64,000 nt of DNA from Hexactinellida sp. DTS-2022. Taxonomy: Eukaryota; Porifera; Hexactinellida. Shown piece by piece: positions 34,669-45,845 of this stretch (positions are counted from its first letter, which is position 1; every line of letters starts with the position of its first letter). The translations under genes were made by a program, and so were the position numbers. Below the pieces are notes generated by a model. The model did not search any database and was not told the DNA's origin. It saw only the letters and a program-made list of their open reading frames with translations. The stretch is taken from the NCBI GenBank assembly GCA_028753945.1, contig JAPNXP010000002.1, positions 5,456,001 to 5,520,000 of the forward strand. The letters are read 5' to 3'.

Positions 34669-36061
34669 CCTCTAGGGTATAGGAATTTAACATTACGAAA
34701 TCTAAAAAATCAATTTTCAAAAAAAGTTTTTGTAAAATGGAATTTCAATGGTTGTTTCATTATATACTATGTATAAGTGTTCTACAGTAAAACAATGGAT
34801 AAGCTGAGACCATATTTATTTGCTGATATTGATTAGCCTTAAGTTTCCTGGCTCCAAATGTGATTTTTGGCATATAGGGGTAACCAATGGCACCCGTCAA
34901 CAATTTGAGGTTCTCACTAAAAATTTATCACACCTCGACAAGTTATGACGCCATTGTCACACTTCGAGAACTCTGAAAAGTCACTTAATCGTAACATAAT
35001 TCCGCACTCTAAAATATAAAAATCTGAAAATTTAATAGAACATGCACATTAATAATGCGGACAGTTTGGTTACAGCAGATTGCCAATATGCTTTCTCATT
35101 ATCGCATAAAAGCGACCTAGAAAGGAAAAAAATGCGACCTAGCAAGCGAGGTGCCCTTGTCCATATAGATGTACTGTAGCACCAATTTATATAGATACTA
35201 GCGCGCTTCGCGGCAGAAACTAACCACACACCAAACGCTTCGCGGTTTGTGTATAGTTTATACACTTCTGACAATGATTATAAAGCGTGAATAGGCCTAA
35301 CGGTATCCGGATAGGGAGTACAACAAATTATAATGGTAAATTATTATTGATTCATCATAATTACTTTTGATTCATAAGAAGTATCTAGGAAGGGATTTCT
35401 AAGAATAACTGCACTTTTAAAAATTTAAATTTCAAAATGTAACTAAATATATATAGAATTTCTAAAAATGGCTTCTAATTGACCGTAACATAGTCTAATA
35501 GGCTATAATCTTTTTTAGAAGCACTTCCCAACTTCTAACGAGTTGTTGTATAAGATATTGAGTTACTTAGAAACCTATCCAACTTGCGATAACAATGAAT
35601 TTATTATTTTTCCTCGATTTTCTTACAGTTTTCGATTTAAAGTCCACATTTCTTCAATTTATTGGGAAATTTCACACAATCTGTTCCTATATTCAATCCA
35701 AAAAAATAAATTACTCATTCTACTTCCTATTTTTTTAAGATATAGTTATGTTATTGACAATGCAGTTGAGTTTGTCGCGATAACTCAATACATTTCATCA
35801 AAAATAGGCTTCTGAATCAATTTTTATTATTCTTTGATTGAAGCTTTTGAAAATTACGCGTTTATTTAGTTCTAATGTCTCAATAGTCACTTAATATCAT
35901 TCCAATTCGATTCCAAAGTGTCTTAGTATTCCCCCGCAATACAGTCTGTCTGATAATTATTTACAATCACTAGAATTTTTATCAATTGATTTTTTAGTTT
36001 TGCTACTTACTGTAGTAATAATATTTATCACTCGAGCACATAAATGGCACATCATTTGGGG
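34669..36061. other. No gene seen
   Basis: AT-rich and unassigned. The patch 35195-35240 (GCGCGCTTCGCGG) is GC-rich. ORFs here are short and lack coding signs. Confidence 0.4.
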
Positions 36062-36930
36062 TAATTTAAGAACGATATCTGAATTTTTGAAAGCAATCCC
36101 TTGTGAACTTTATAAGATAAAATTCGGGATATGTCTAAGAAACTATAATTGAGTAATTGAAGGCTGAAGTTATTTGAATGTGAAATGTTTATGTGCTATT
36201 AAATTTGTCCGTATTACAACCGGATTTAATTTCAATATACTAGATAACACAATGTGACAAAAAAATTTCCTGGCTATCAGTAGAAATATCCTAATTCCTT
36301 ATACTCTAAAAGGATAGAATCTTGAGATAACAACATCAGGACTTTGATTTTACTCAATGAAACAAATTTCTTAATTCACAAATCTACAATAAAAAATCAC
36401 TGGTATTATCAACTTTTTTTCCCATTAATTAGAAATATCATAGTGCAACATGATTATAATGTCTCTGTACTAAAGCAATTCAAAAGTATAACAGCCTCAT
36501 CAAAAGTGAGACATTTCGGTAAATTTATTAATGTCATTGTCAACATGACAAAAGCAAAGTTAGAAGAGAAGAAAAGTGGTTTTGAATGCTTTACATGTGT
36601 AAGGAATTAGGAAATATCACTTGCAACCCAGGAACGAAATTTTTTTAATATTTTGTCACATTGTGTAATTTTCATAATACTTATATAGTAAATATGAATT
36701 GAAACTTCATAGTAAACAAACGACTTGATTAAATCAAATTCTATGCAAGTTTGTGTCATATTAATGGAGTCCGCTTTCTTTTGGGACATCATTATCAGCG
36801 ATTAAATCATGTCTAACGTAGTCATTAAAGCTCTAATATGCATAATATGTCTACACTATTTGGGATCCAGTTTGAATACACTAATTTATACGTATGACAA
36901 TTGAGTTGAATTATATAATATAGTCAATTA
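36062..36930 (+). repeat. Dispersed repeat R, uninterrupted copy
   Basis: 36062-36240 matches 41863-42040, and 36660-36825 matches 42040-42190. 36827-36930 matches 53385-53490. It acts as the empty site for the composite at 42193-53384. No convincing gene. Confidence 0.75.
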
Positions 36931-37063
36931 ATTAAACTTCTGATAATGGATAATTAGAAAAAAATATAAATTAGTTACTATTTATGCTTCGAATTGTCGG
37001 ACTTCACCACATGTTATTATAATTCTTAAATTTTTTGGAGAGAATACAATTAGATACAGTTAA

Positions 37064-37744
37064 CCGTAGACTGCCGGGCTGATATTCCGGAAAATATTAT
37101 TCACTGCAGTTCATTGTATTTTATTTTTAGAAAATAGTAATTTGAAATCCAGCATGAGCACATTATTATACAATCATGACACAATTTTTGAAAAGATTTC
37201 ATCTATGATTTTGACAAAAAGTGGTGAGACATACTTTTTCTTCAAATCTATATACCCCCCTCACCATATAAGTAATCCTTTGTTTCTAAACATTTACAAA
37301 TACGACTATATTCTATTTTGTCAGATTTCAAATTTCGAACAATTCTGCCTCTGTAAAAGAAAGATACGAAATTTTATAAAAATTACCAAATATGTCTTTG
37401 ATGAACCATGGATTACGAAAAAATACAGATATTTGAGTTATATCTATCACAACACTCTATTTGCCTTTACCAAAATATCCTAATTGTTAATATTTAGTCT
37501 AATAACTTCTTACGGGTATTTCCACGCTGTAATTTTAACATTTCGAACATACTAAAGTAAGTGGCAGGCATGTGGAGCAGTACACGATTATGCTACGTCA
37601 TCGTAACAATTTCTGAAATTTTTGATTTTTTGATTAAAATCTAAAGAAAGCACAAAACAATGTCTAAATCCGAATTTTCACTAAATTTGAATATTTTGAT
37701 CAACCTGTTTCCCAGCTGACACAACGTGTATCAGTTAGGCAGTC
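37064..37744. mobile_element. D-family TTAA MITE, copy D2
   Basis: Starts CCGTAGACTGCCGGGC after TTAA (37060-37063). Ends ATCAGTTAGGCAGTC before TTAA (37745-37748). 681 bp, with the end slightly eroded. Confidence 0.8.
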
Positions 37745-38073
37745 TTAATGAAATCTTTTTAAAAACATGGTAAATATAGGTGATTCATGGTCCAATATGG
37801 TCAGAAAGATTGTTCGAGCATTTTTCAGGCTAAAAAAAGCATAGTAAGTGAACAATCTAAAATGTTACTATATGCCTATATGCTTTTCAATCATTTCTAC
37901 ACAATATCAACTTCAGGAAAATATTTAAGCGTTGTATTATTTGAAATACAGGCTGAATTTAGTATTTCAAAAAATTTAGATAATGGAAACGTGATGCATT
38001 AAATTCAATAGGTATAAAAATACTTTGATACAAACTTAGGATAAGACCATATAGTAGCGGCTTGCTTACTTAA

Positions 38074-38260
38074 GGTTAAATTACGGCAGATTCACGCAAA
38101 AAGACAAATAAATTTCGTTTTGAAGTTAGGTCTTTTGATTTTCATATATATGATGGAAGACGTTATAGCTAGTTCCAAACTGAAAACGAAATCAAATTAA
38201 CTTCTAAATTTCGATTTATGGGGCATCCAGTTTTCTGCTAATACAAAAGCCCAATAGGGG
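38074..38260 (+). mobile_element. A-family MITE fragment
   Basis: Left 187 bp of family A after TTAA (38070-38073), cut by the hAT element that starts at 38261. Confidence 0.8.
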
Positions 38261-38920
38261 CAGTGGCGGCGCCAGCCTCCTAAAAGTGGGGTGGACACGG
38301 GAGCGGAACTACCTTAATTTGTGGGTTGTGGAAAAAAAATTTCCCCCTATAGATTAGCGGAAAATGTCCATCTTCTAGCTGTAATGTAAATTTAGACTTA
38401 TTTCCAAGCCCTAATAAAATCAAATTTCGCTTATTAATAATAAATTAGTGCAACCATTATTTAATACATCTTGTTACTGTGCCGACTATACTTTTGTAAA
38501 GTGGCCCAGTATTGAAATTACTGCCTTTATTATTATTTCTCCGTTGACGGTGCCCTGGCCACACCTTTATACATTGTGGGCTGAAACTTGGCATGTAGGT
38601 GCGGAATGACCGTTTAATTTGCACTTGGGGATACGATTTTGTTCAAAGAATTTTAACACCAATTTAATCCAATTATGGCTTATAGCTAATTAAATTTGAG
38701 GGTTGTCCCAGTATGGATTAGCAGGTTGCATCTAATTAGTATAAAATGATTTTCTATCAATTGTTAGTGTGCATTATATAATCCCTAACAGAGGCTGTTT
38801 GGTCGAGAGTCTATTCAAACAACAAATCAATCAGTTATTCGTTTTCCATCAGTTATTCCAATCGGTTATTTTTATATACAATACATATCTAGTATATATA
38901 GTGAATGAATGGCATTAAAT

Positions 38921-39572
38921 CAAGGTTGCAACCGAATAGTTGACCGAATAGTTGCTTGCCGATTAGCTAAGAATCAGTTGCTTACCCAAATTCAGGTTTA
39001 ATGTTTTTTTTATGATGCCTGATGTATTTAGCTCATCAAATAAAAGAATTTGGCTAACATGATGATAATATTTTTCTGATATGATATTAGTATTCGGTTG
39101 CCAAATAGTATTAATCGGTTGACCCAATAGTACAATTTGTCAACCGAATACTAGCATACCGTATTGCCTTGAATAGTAGCCGGGGCGATTATTGTTTTTT
39201 AGGCTTTTTTCTGACCAATAATTTTTGTGACTTTTCGAGAATATCACATGTTGATACAAATTATTTAGTAATAGTTGGTTGGTAATCGTATTGCCATTAA
39301 AATTCAATAAGTATATTTACTCCGGGCAGTGGTAGTAAAATGTTATTTGCCATTTGGGGGGCGATTATTCAAGGGGGGCGATTATTCGAGGGGGGGGGGG
39401 CTACTATTCAAGGAAATACGGTATGTTCAACACAAAATCATTATCATGTGAAGCAAACACTTGTATTTGTAGACAAAGATTCATATGCGGTCCAAAATGA
39501 CAAATAATACTGGGTTTCGGTAATCGACCGATTCATATCTAATCGGAAAGCAACTATTCGGTTGCAACCTTG
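38921..39572. mobile_element. hAT-type MITE nested in 38261-41206
   Basis: Ends CAAGGTTGCAACCGAATAGT / ACTATTCGGTTGCAACCTTG, 652 bp, perfect duplication CATTAAAT at 38913-38920 and 39573-39580. Confidence 0.92.
39158..39422. mobile_element. Small inverted-repeat MITE nested in 38921-39572
   Basis: Ends ACCGTATTGCCTTGAATAGT / ACTATTCAAGGAAATACGGT enclose 265 bp with GGGGCGATTATT repeats. Probable TA duplication. Related scraps occur near 41300 and 49005. Confidence 0.7.
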
Positions 39573-39837
39573 CATTAAATTCAAGATGGTTTAAGATGGA
39601 AACAAACTTCCAATTAGTAATTACCAATTGTTCCTTGTAGCTCGTTGCCACTTGACAAATGTATCATAACATCCTGACGTGTGGTGACATGGCGAAAAAA
39701 TCATTAATTGCAGTTGTGTCGACAGCATTTTTAATCAGTAGCCCCAAAAGATAATTCCTCAAAAATAATTTGGATTTTTACCTACAAACTCAGAACATCA
39801 ATTAATAGATAATGGGACAACAAATAATTATGTTATG

Positions 39838-40961
39838 GGTGTCCACGCATGGAAATATTTCGGAAATCACCTTAAAAACTTGACATAATCCGATTTTTCT
39901 TTTTTGGGCCTAGCAATTCAAAACGACAATATCTAACATTCGTACATGGTTTTGAGACTTTTACAAACGTATTTTCTTAGTTATGATCTATTTTGGACAG
40001 CGGTTCACTGGTTTCACCACTTAGATCGATCCAAGTACTCTATATCTCAACAATGGTATGAATGGTGGTATCATTACTCTATCCAAGCAATAACTGACGA
40101 AAATAATTAACAATTGAGGCCTCTGATCCCCTGGCTCAGGAAAAGTTACATTCGCTCGTTAGTTTATTCCACTAAACCTTACATGTTACCTATTATTTAA
40201 GACAAAGTTTGACTCTCTAGCTAAAATACTTTCCGAGTTACAGCAAGGTATGTGAATATGGAACTAAATGACGTGCTATTATTATGTAACACTAAATGAG
40301 ATTTTAGTGTAAACAAAATTCTAAAAGAAATTTGAGTAGTTATCAATGCGATGTTAATGCCTATATAGTTTGTAGTAGCTACTAGCATGGGGGCAATGAA
40401 CAGCATTTTTTAATCTAGTGTTTACTTTCAATATTGTGGCAATGACTATTCGGAATTTTCTTGAATGCAGAAAATTCCGACTAGTCATCGCTTCAGTATT
40501 GAAAGTAAACATCATATCAAAAAATGCTGTTCATCGCCCCCATGCTCGTACTTAGTACTAACTATATAGGCATTAACATCGCATTGATAACTGCCCAAAT
40601 TTCTTTTAGAACTTTGTTTACAGTAAAATCTCAATTAGTGTTACATAATAATAGCACGTCATTTAGTTCCATATTCACATACCTTGCTGTAACTCGGAAA
40701 GTATTTTAGCTAGAGAGTCAAACTTTGTCTTAAATAATAGGTAACATGTAAGGGTTTAGTGGAATAAACTAACGAGCGAATGTAACTTTTCCTGAGCCAG
40801 GGGATCAGAGGCCTCAATTGTTAATTATTTTCGTCAGTTATTGCTTGGATAGAGTAATGATACCACCATTCATACCATTGTTGAGATATAGAGTACTTGG
40901 ATCGATCTAAGTGGTGATTGAGTTGAATTATATTAATCGTAGACTCCTGTGCGTGGACACC
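39838..40961. mobile_element. Inverted-repeat element carrying the large foldback
   Basis: Ends GGTGTCCACGCA / TGCGTGGACACC with GTTATG on both sides (39832-39837, 40962-40967). 1124 bp. Superfamily unknown. Confidence 0.65.
40014..40917. repeat. Large foldback palindrome, family F copy 1
   Basis: Arms of about 440 bp start TCACCACTTAGATCGATCCA and end TTGGATCGATCTAAGTGGTG. They meet at a short centre near 40440-40490 (TTCGGAATTTTC...AAAATTCCGA). The mirrored 61-residue frames at 40221-40406 and 40524-40709 are artefacts of the palindrome. Confidence 0.92.
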
Positions 40962-41206
40962 GTTATGTTGGAAATAGATCGAATTAATATAGAATGCGAA
41001 AACAAAGGGTAATTGAACGATAGTGTAATAAATACATAAGTGTAAATAGTTAAAAACAAATAATATATCTTGAGATGCAATATTTTCACAGAATTCCTAA
41101 GCATAACAAATGTGGTAAATCAAATTTAGGCTATCTAGAAAATCTAACCAATTGGTAAGGTGGGGTGGACAAGTCCACCCCAGTCCACCCCGTGGCGCCG
41201 CCACTG

Positions 41207-41862
41207 GTGGAAACCATTAGAACCGCCCTAAATATTATATTCTGGATTTTTCACAAAAGTTCATGATAATTTTGACCCACGAAAACAATAAGCGCCGGGA
41301 GCATATTCGGGCAAATACGGTATTCTTATAGTGTTTTTTGAACTGATCGGACACTACGAATCTTAAATTTCAAATTTTACCCTAAGCGATGCTTGTTTAA
41401 GGGTGCTTAGGGTGAAAAATGTATTAGCGGTATGGGTGGTTTTAGCGTCTTTATAGATATTGAAGTGTAATTCTCCAATCTGCTTTGTAATTGCATAACT
41501 AAACTTAAAATGTATACAGCATATCTAAGTCCAAACTATTTTTCGAGTAGCATTAAATTCTTTAGGAAATGCCTCCCCATAGGGGTAATACTGTTTTATT
41601 AGATTTCACTGAATTAATTCCTGTAAATTATATTCGATATAGCTCCAAAAATTTGTATGATTGATCAGTACCATTAGCACTACATTTGCTTAGCTCACCA
41701 GACGCCTATCCCAAGTTTAACCAATTCTTAACTTACGAATCCTAAAATTCGTCAAAAAAGAGGCCAGAAAGTGGTATTTTTGCTCCTTGCTTGGTCTCTA
41801 CTCAGACACTAGTCGTTAGTTTGCTTCAATGAGCTTGCAAAATGATCATTATACTATTAGGA
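41207..41862. other. No gene seen
   Basis: AT-rich; one scrap (GCGCCGGGAGCATATTCGGG, near 41292) resembles 49010-49060. Confidence 0.4.
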
Positions 41863-42188
41863 ACTATATCTGAATTTTTGAAAGCAATCCATTATGAACT
41901 TTATTAGATAAAATTCGGGATATGTCAAAAAAACTACAATTGAGTTATTGAAGGCTGAAGTTTTTTGATTGTGAAATGCATATGTCAACTAATTTGTCCG
42001 TATTACAACCGGATTTAGTTTAAATATACTAGATAAGTTTCATACTATATACTAAATATGTATTGAAACATCATAGTAAACAAACTACTTGATTAAATCG
42101 AATTATATGCAAGTTTCTGTCATATTGATGGAGTCCGCTTTCTTTTGGGACATCATTATCAGTGATTAAATAATGGCTTACGTTGTGA
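41863..42188 (+). repeat. Repeat R, left half, ending at the K3 insertion
   Basis: Collinear with 36062-36240 and then 36660-36825, ending exactly at the TTAA (42189-42192) where K3 starts. Confidence 0.8.
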
Positions 42189-42794
42189 TTAAGGAAGCTG
42201 AACGCGAAATCCTATTAGGTACTATGGGTAGTTTCTACAGTTTTATTCAATTAATGTTAAATCACTATAAACATAAAATCTATGACCCTAACTAAGATAT
42301 TTAGTACTTGAGAGCATTTCTGAGAATTCTATTTTTGGCATGCTATAAGAAAATGTGTGCATTGGCTTCCCATTGACGTAATACAATAGAATCAAAACCT
42401 TTCGAGGAATTCCAGCAAAAACTGTTGGGGCGTAAGTTCTAAAAATTATACTGTATATTCATCATCACTAGCAATAGAAAATTGACCTTGACTGGAACTG
42501 TAGCGCACTTACTTTCCATTCTGGAATTATTTATGCCCTGTTTTGTCAAAATGGGGTCAAATTTGGACAATTTTGCCTTGAAACGAGTTAAATATACAGG
42601 AAGAAATTGTTGGATCTCTACAATCAAGGTCAAATTTATTAGTTATAGTGTATAGAAGGATATCTGAAAGTTTTAACTAATTCCACTCATTAAGTTTTGA
42701 CATAAAACCTCCCAAAGTCTAAAAAACCGTGTTTTGAGAAACAAGCGTTCAAAGTTTTTTCGATTAATCTCAGCAAATATACATACAAATCTAT

Positions 42795-42851
42795 TGGTGT
42801 TTCATCCCGGTAAGGACTCATCAGTTAAGCTACCATTCGCTTAATACACCA
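42795..42851 (-). ncRNA. Hammerhead ribozyme, type III topology, 3' of K3 transposase
   Basis: On the minus strand in order: helix III TGGTG/CACCA; U16.1 (42846) paired with A15.1 (42800); cleavage nucleotide A at 42845 (triplet GUA); helix I TTAAGC/GCTTAA (6 bp, 8-nt loop); core CTGATGA (42824-42818); helix II GTCC/GGAT (4 bp, its core-proximal pair a G-U wobble, 6-nt loop); GAAA (42803-42800). It lies about 160 bp after the transposase stop and on the same strand. The layout is the same as at 3253-3310, but the loops and stems differ in sequence. Confidence 0.85.
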
Positions 42852-42941
42852 CCTATGTTTTGAGAGATTTGCATAAAAAAATCAATCAAAAGGCGTGATA
42901 ATCAAAGTTCAGGACAAGTGTCCGTCATGGTGATTATCAAA

Positions 42942-42992
42942 TGATCTACCAAGCATCAAAAAAAAATGAAAAAATGCTTTAAAAGGGTAGAT
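42942..42992 (-). other. Stem-loop just after the K3 stop codon
   Basis: GATCTACC and AAGCAT at 42943-42957 pair with ATGCTT and GGTAGATC at 42974-42991 around an A-rich loop. Start lies 17 nt past the stop. Confidence 0.6.
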
Positions 42993-43008
42993 CACTGTGC
43001 ATAACTTT

Positions 43009-45480
43009 TCATGAACAGTTATAACATCTATAATCAATGGTACTCACGTCCTGGTCATCATCTAATTCCGTGCAGCACTGGTGGAACCAGCGGTCACAGT
43101 CGTCACATCCTACCCATTGGACCGTTGCTTTCCCATAGATTGTTCGGTGTGTTTGTGGCGGTGGTTGACGTCTTTCACAGATGTCGCAAACCCCATCGGA
43201 ACTTCCACTAGCTGTGGAAACATCTGATTCGTTGGAGGACTCGGAGGTGTCAGCTGGGATCAGGCGGCGTTTGACTCCCTTTCCTCGGGTCGATGGTGAT
43301 TTTCCCCTGCCTCTGCCTCGCGCTCGAGATCTAGTAGGAATCGTCTTGGGTGGTCTCGGGGTAACTTCTGAACCGAAAGAGCTTGACTTATAACTGCGTC
43401 CACCTTCAGCTCGGAGTAGGTCTCGTTCTCGGCGTTCTCTCATCAATCTTTGTCTGCGTGTCCGGCGATCGATGTTCTTCTTGCGGGTGTCAGTAAGATG
43501 CTGTCTCCTGGTTTCCACCCGTGAGCAAAGCGACCTAAAAGATGAATAGGAAGGATTTAGATTTAGTTCGGACAACAAACCATATAGACTCAGTTCGCCG
43601 TCATTGCAGATGGTAACAGCGATTGATGTACTGATTCGCACGCTTTGAGGCGAGATGTATTTCGATTTTGGACAAAAGTTCCAGATCATGTTATGGAGAG
43701 ACTCGTTCGCGTTTTGAGTCATTCCTAATGTCAGGTGTTTACAGAACTCTTCAGTGGCAAAAGTGGCGAATACTTCTCTAACTTTTGAGATATCTTGCGA
43801 GGTATAGTTAGTAGTCTTCGCAGGTATTGGTTGGGAAGCAGTAGAAGTATTTCTCCATCTGCACCAAGATTCAGCAGGGCAGGTGTCGTGTTTTCCGCTT
43901 ACGTGGGACAAAAGGATATCAAGTCCATTAGCCATTTGTGAAGGTGTTTTTCCACGGTGCTGTAGGATCACTGTCGAGAAGTTGGAGGATATGTATTCAG
44001 CTTTAGGCTCGGGTAACTTGTGTTGGATATAACTTTGGGCCTTTGTGTTTTTCTTTATCTTGCAAAGGGATTTCTTGAGGCGTTTGGACACGTGCGCAAG
44101 ACATTCCTCTTTGTGTATGGGTACTAGTGGATAGGGATCCATGGTAACGACTTGATGGTATGACTTGGAATCCCCGTCTCCAATGAAGGTGGAATAACAG
44201 AGCTGGTGTTTAGCAACTGATCGATTCCAAATAAGCTTGGCTGCGTGCGGTTCCATTGCCTGACTCGATCCGCTGAAGTTCTTGAAGCAGTTGTGCTTGT
44301 GGCTTTCGTACCACCGTTGGTAGACCTCTGGATTTTCCTGTTGGCGTTTACTGCTCCATCGATTGCACTTCTCACAGATACGATTTAGGAGTGCGTAATC
44401 GAGAACTTTCTTGCTGGTGGCAGAGATTGCAGAACCGAAACCCAAGTTGGAATAGAATCCGCGCGTCTTCCAAGAACTGTCGAAACTGACTGCTATGTTG
44501 ATGCAATTAGGTACTGCAGATGGTATTGCGGCGACCTTGAAGTGAAGTTCTTTAGCGGCAGCGTCCATACTGCTTTGGCAAGCGAATTCCACAGTGCGCT
44601 CGATCTTATCCAAATAACGTGGTGGCATGTGAGCAAGTGGAGGCGGCATGTCAAAGATCGTGGCAAATTTGTGAAGATCACGCCATGAGAATCCAGAACA
44701 ATGAACGGCGAACACAGATCTCATAGTGACTTGGTTCATTGCTCGGGGAGACTCCTGAACATTCACAAAGCTCGACTGAGGAGGTACATCCATGGGCTTA
44801 GAAGAAGGGAATTCTGCGTATAGTTGGTGGCAGGTATCGCATTTGATGGAGTAGGTTGTTTGCCATCCGTGAGTATAATCTGATTCATAAATCGATAGAG
44901 GGGAGGAGCAATTATTACATCTCAGTTTCCCAATTGCTTCACCGAGAATCCCAATATCGAGAATGCGCATTCCTGTTGGTTTTGCAGCGCGTTTTGTCGT
45001 TATGCAACCTTCTGGAGTCCTGAACTCAACGTGGCGTTTCTTAGATGGCTGTGGAGTTGTAAAATGAGTGCAGTATCCTCGTTTCTGGAGTCTGAACGCT
45101 GGATGTTTGCGCTTTAGAGGTGTTGTTTGAATTGAAGACTGGGAGGAGCTGAGTAGTGGGGATTTGGATCGGAATTGGTTGCCGTGGAATTTCCTTCCCT
45201 TTTTGGGACGTCCGCTAGGTTTCATGGTGGGAGTATAGGACGTTTCGGCGAAGAATATTGATGGTTGGGAAGAAGAAACGTCTAGGCTCGCCATCGGAGA
45301 GGTTAGTGCAGGAGTAGTGGACTGGGAGGAGACGGGAGAATAGATTGGGGAGGACAGAGGAATCTCGATGTCGGAGTGGGAGGAGCGTTCATGTTCGGTG
45401 CAACTATCACCGTGCTCCCACATGCGGTTAGGTTCCTCTGAACCTTCGCTTTCTGAGGAAGAAGAATAGGCCGAAGCCAT
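43009..45480 (-). CDS. K3 Kolobok-like DDE transposase with PHD finger, intact
   Basis: A single 823-residue frame from ATG at 45480. It has a Ser-rich N-terminus, a basic KPSGRPKKGRK segment, a zinc ribbon (C188, C191, C214, C217), and the catalytic set D334 (VSFDSSW), D435/D437 (GDGDSK), CxxH C460/H463 (CLAH) and E593 (ANESLHNM). An Arg-rich stretch is followed by a complete C4HC3 PHD finger (C765, C768, C792, C795, H800, C803, C819, C822). The enzyme should cut and paste the element at TTAA. The DDE-with-CxxH fold belongs to the Mutator clan; the TTAA duplication points to Kolobok rather than piggyBac. A TATA box lies about 100 bp upstream. No frame break is seen, so this is the best candidate for an active source copy. 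Confidence 0.9.
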   Translation of the reverse strand: MASAYSSSSESEGSEEPNRMWEHGDSCTEHERSSHSDIEIPLSSPIYSPVSSQSTTPALTSPMASLDVSSSQPSIFFAETSYTPTMKPSGRPKKGRKFHGNQFRSKSPLLSSSQSSIQTTPLKRKHPAFRLQKRGYCTHFTTPQPSKKRHVEFRTPEGCITTKRAAKPTGMRILDIGILGEAIGKLRCNNCSSPLSIYESDYTHGWQTTYSIKCDTCHQLYAEFPSSKPMDVPPQSSFVNVQESPRAMNQVTMRSVFAVHCSGFSWRDLHKFATIFDMPPPLAHMPPRYLDKIERTVEFACQSSMDAAAKELHFKVAAIPSAVPNCINIAVSFDSSWKTRGFYSNLGFGSAISATSKKVLDYALLNRICEKCNRWSSKRQQENPEVYQRWYESHKHNCFKNFSGSSQAMEPHAAKLIWNRSVAKHQLCYSTFIGDGDSKSYHQVVTMDPYPLVPIHKEECLAHVSKRLKKSLCKIKKNTKAQSYIQHKLPEPKAEYISSNFSTVILQHRGKTPSQMANGLDILLSHVSGKHDTCPAESWCRWRNTSTASQPIPAKTTNYTSQDISKVREVFATFATEEFCKHLTLGMTQNANESLHNMIWNFCPKSKYISPQSVRISTSIAVTICNDGELSLYGLLSELNLNPSYSSFRSLCSRVETRRQHLTDTRKKNIDRRTRRQRLMRERRERDLLRAEGGRSYKSSSFGSEVTPRPPKTIPTRSRARGRGRGKSPSTRGKGVKRRLIPADTSESSNESDVSTASGSSDGVCDICERRQPPPQTHRTIYGKATVQWVGCDDCDRWFHQCCTELDDDQDVSTIDYRCYNCS

Positions 45481-45577
45481 GCTAGTGATCTAATAATCTA
45501 AATAGAAGAAAGAATACACAATGGAGTTGGAAGGAAATAAAGTTAGCAATTGAAACGAGATATTCCAATAATCCTGG

Positions 45578-45585
45578 TATTTATA
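45578..45585 (-). promoter_or_regulatory. TATA box of K3 transposase
   Basis: TATAAATA within the palindrome GGTATTTATACC (45576-45587), about 98 bp before the ATG. Confidence 0.65.
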
Positions 45586-45774
45586 CCTTTCAATCAAACT
45601 CTACACCGGTGAAAACCTGTTTGTAGATTTGTATACTAATAATAGAAATCCAGTTTGACAACCGCAAACACCATTTCACATTACAATGTTGAAAACAGTA
45701 TCGTAGGAAAGTATCAAGGTACGTGATGTAATCACTTGATTAGATAATTGGCAAAATTTTGGATAAAAAGATTT

Positions 45775-45845
45775 GTTAGGACTGGGGTTCGAACCCGGGC
45801 TGCCCGCTCTCCTGGCCAGTTCGCTACCCAAACGTCCACCAAGAC
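45775..45845 (-). ncRNA. tRNA-like sequence in K3
   Basis: 71 nt with an A-box-like TGGACGTTTGGG, a helix at the anticodon-arm position and a strong B box (GGTTCGAACCC). The acceptor and D stems are poor, so it is tRNA-derived rather than a working tRNA. It lies about 300 bp upstream of the transposase start, on the same strand. Conserved at 52149-52219, and replaced by another tRNA-like at the same place in 49571-50823. Confidence 0.6.

Larger units (their letters stand above)
38261..41206. mobile_element. Non-autonomous hAT-type element, 2.9 kb
   Basis: Ends CAGTGGCGGCGCCA / TGGCGCCGCCACTG, the typical hAT CAGTGGCG start, and both sides carry GGGGTGGAC-type subterminal sequence. No transposase frame. 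The 8-bp flanks AATAGGGG and GTGGAAAC do not match, so one flank may have been rearranged. It holds three nested elements. Confidence 0.75.

Noticed and set aside
40221..40709. Two mirrored 61-residue proteins
   Set aside because: Produced by the two arms of one palindrome.
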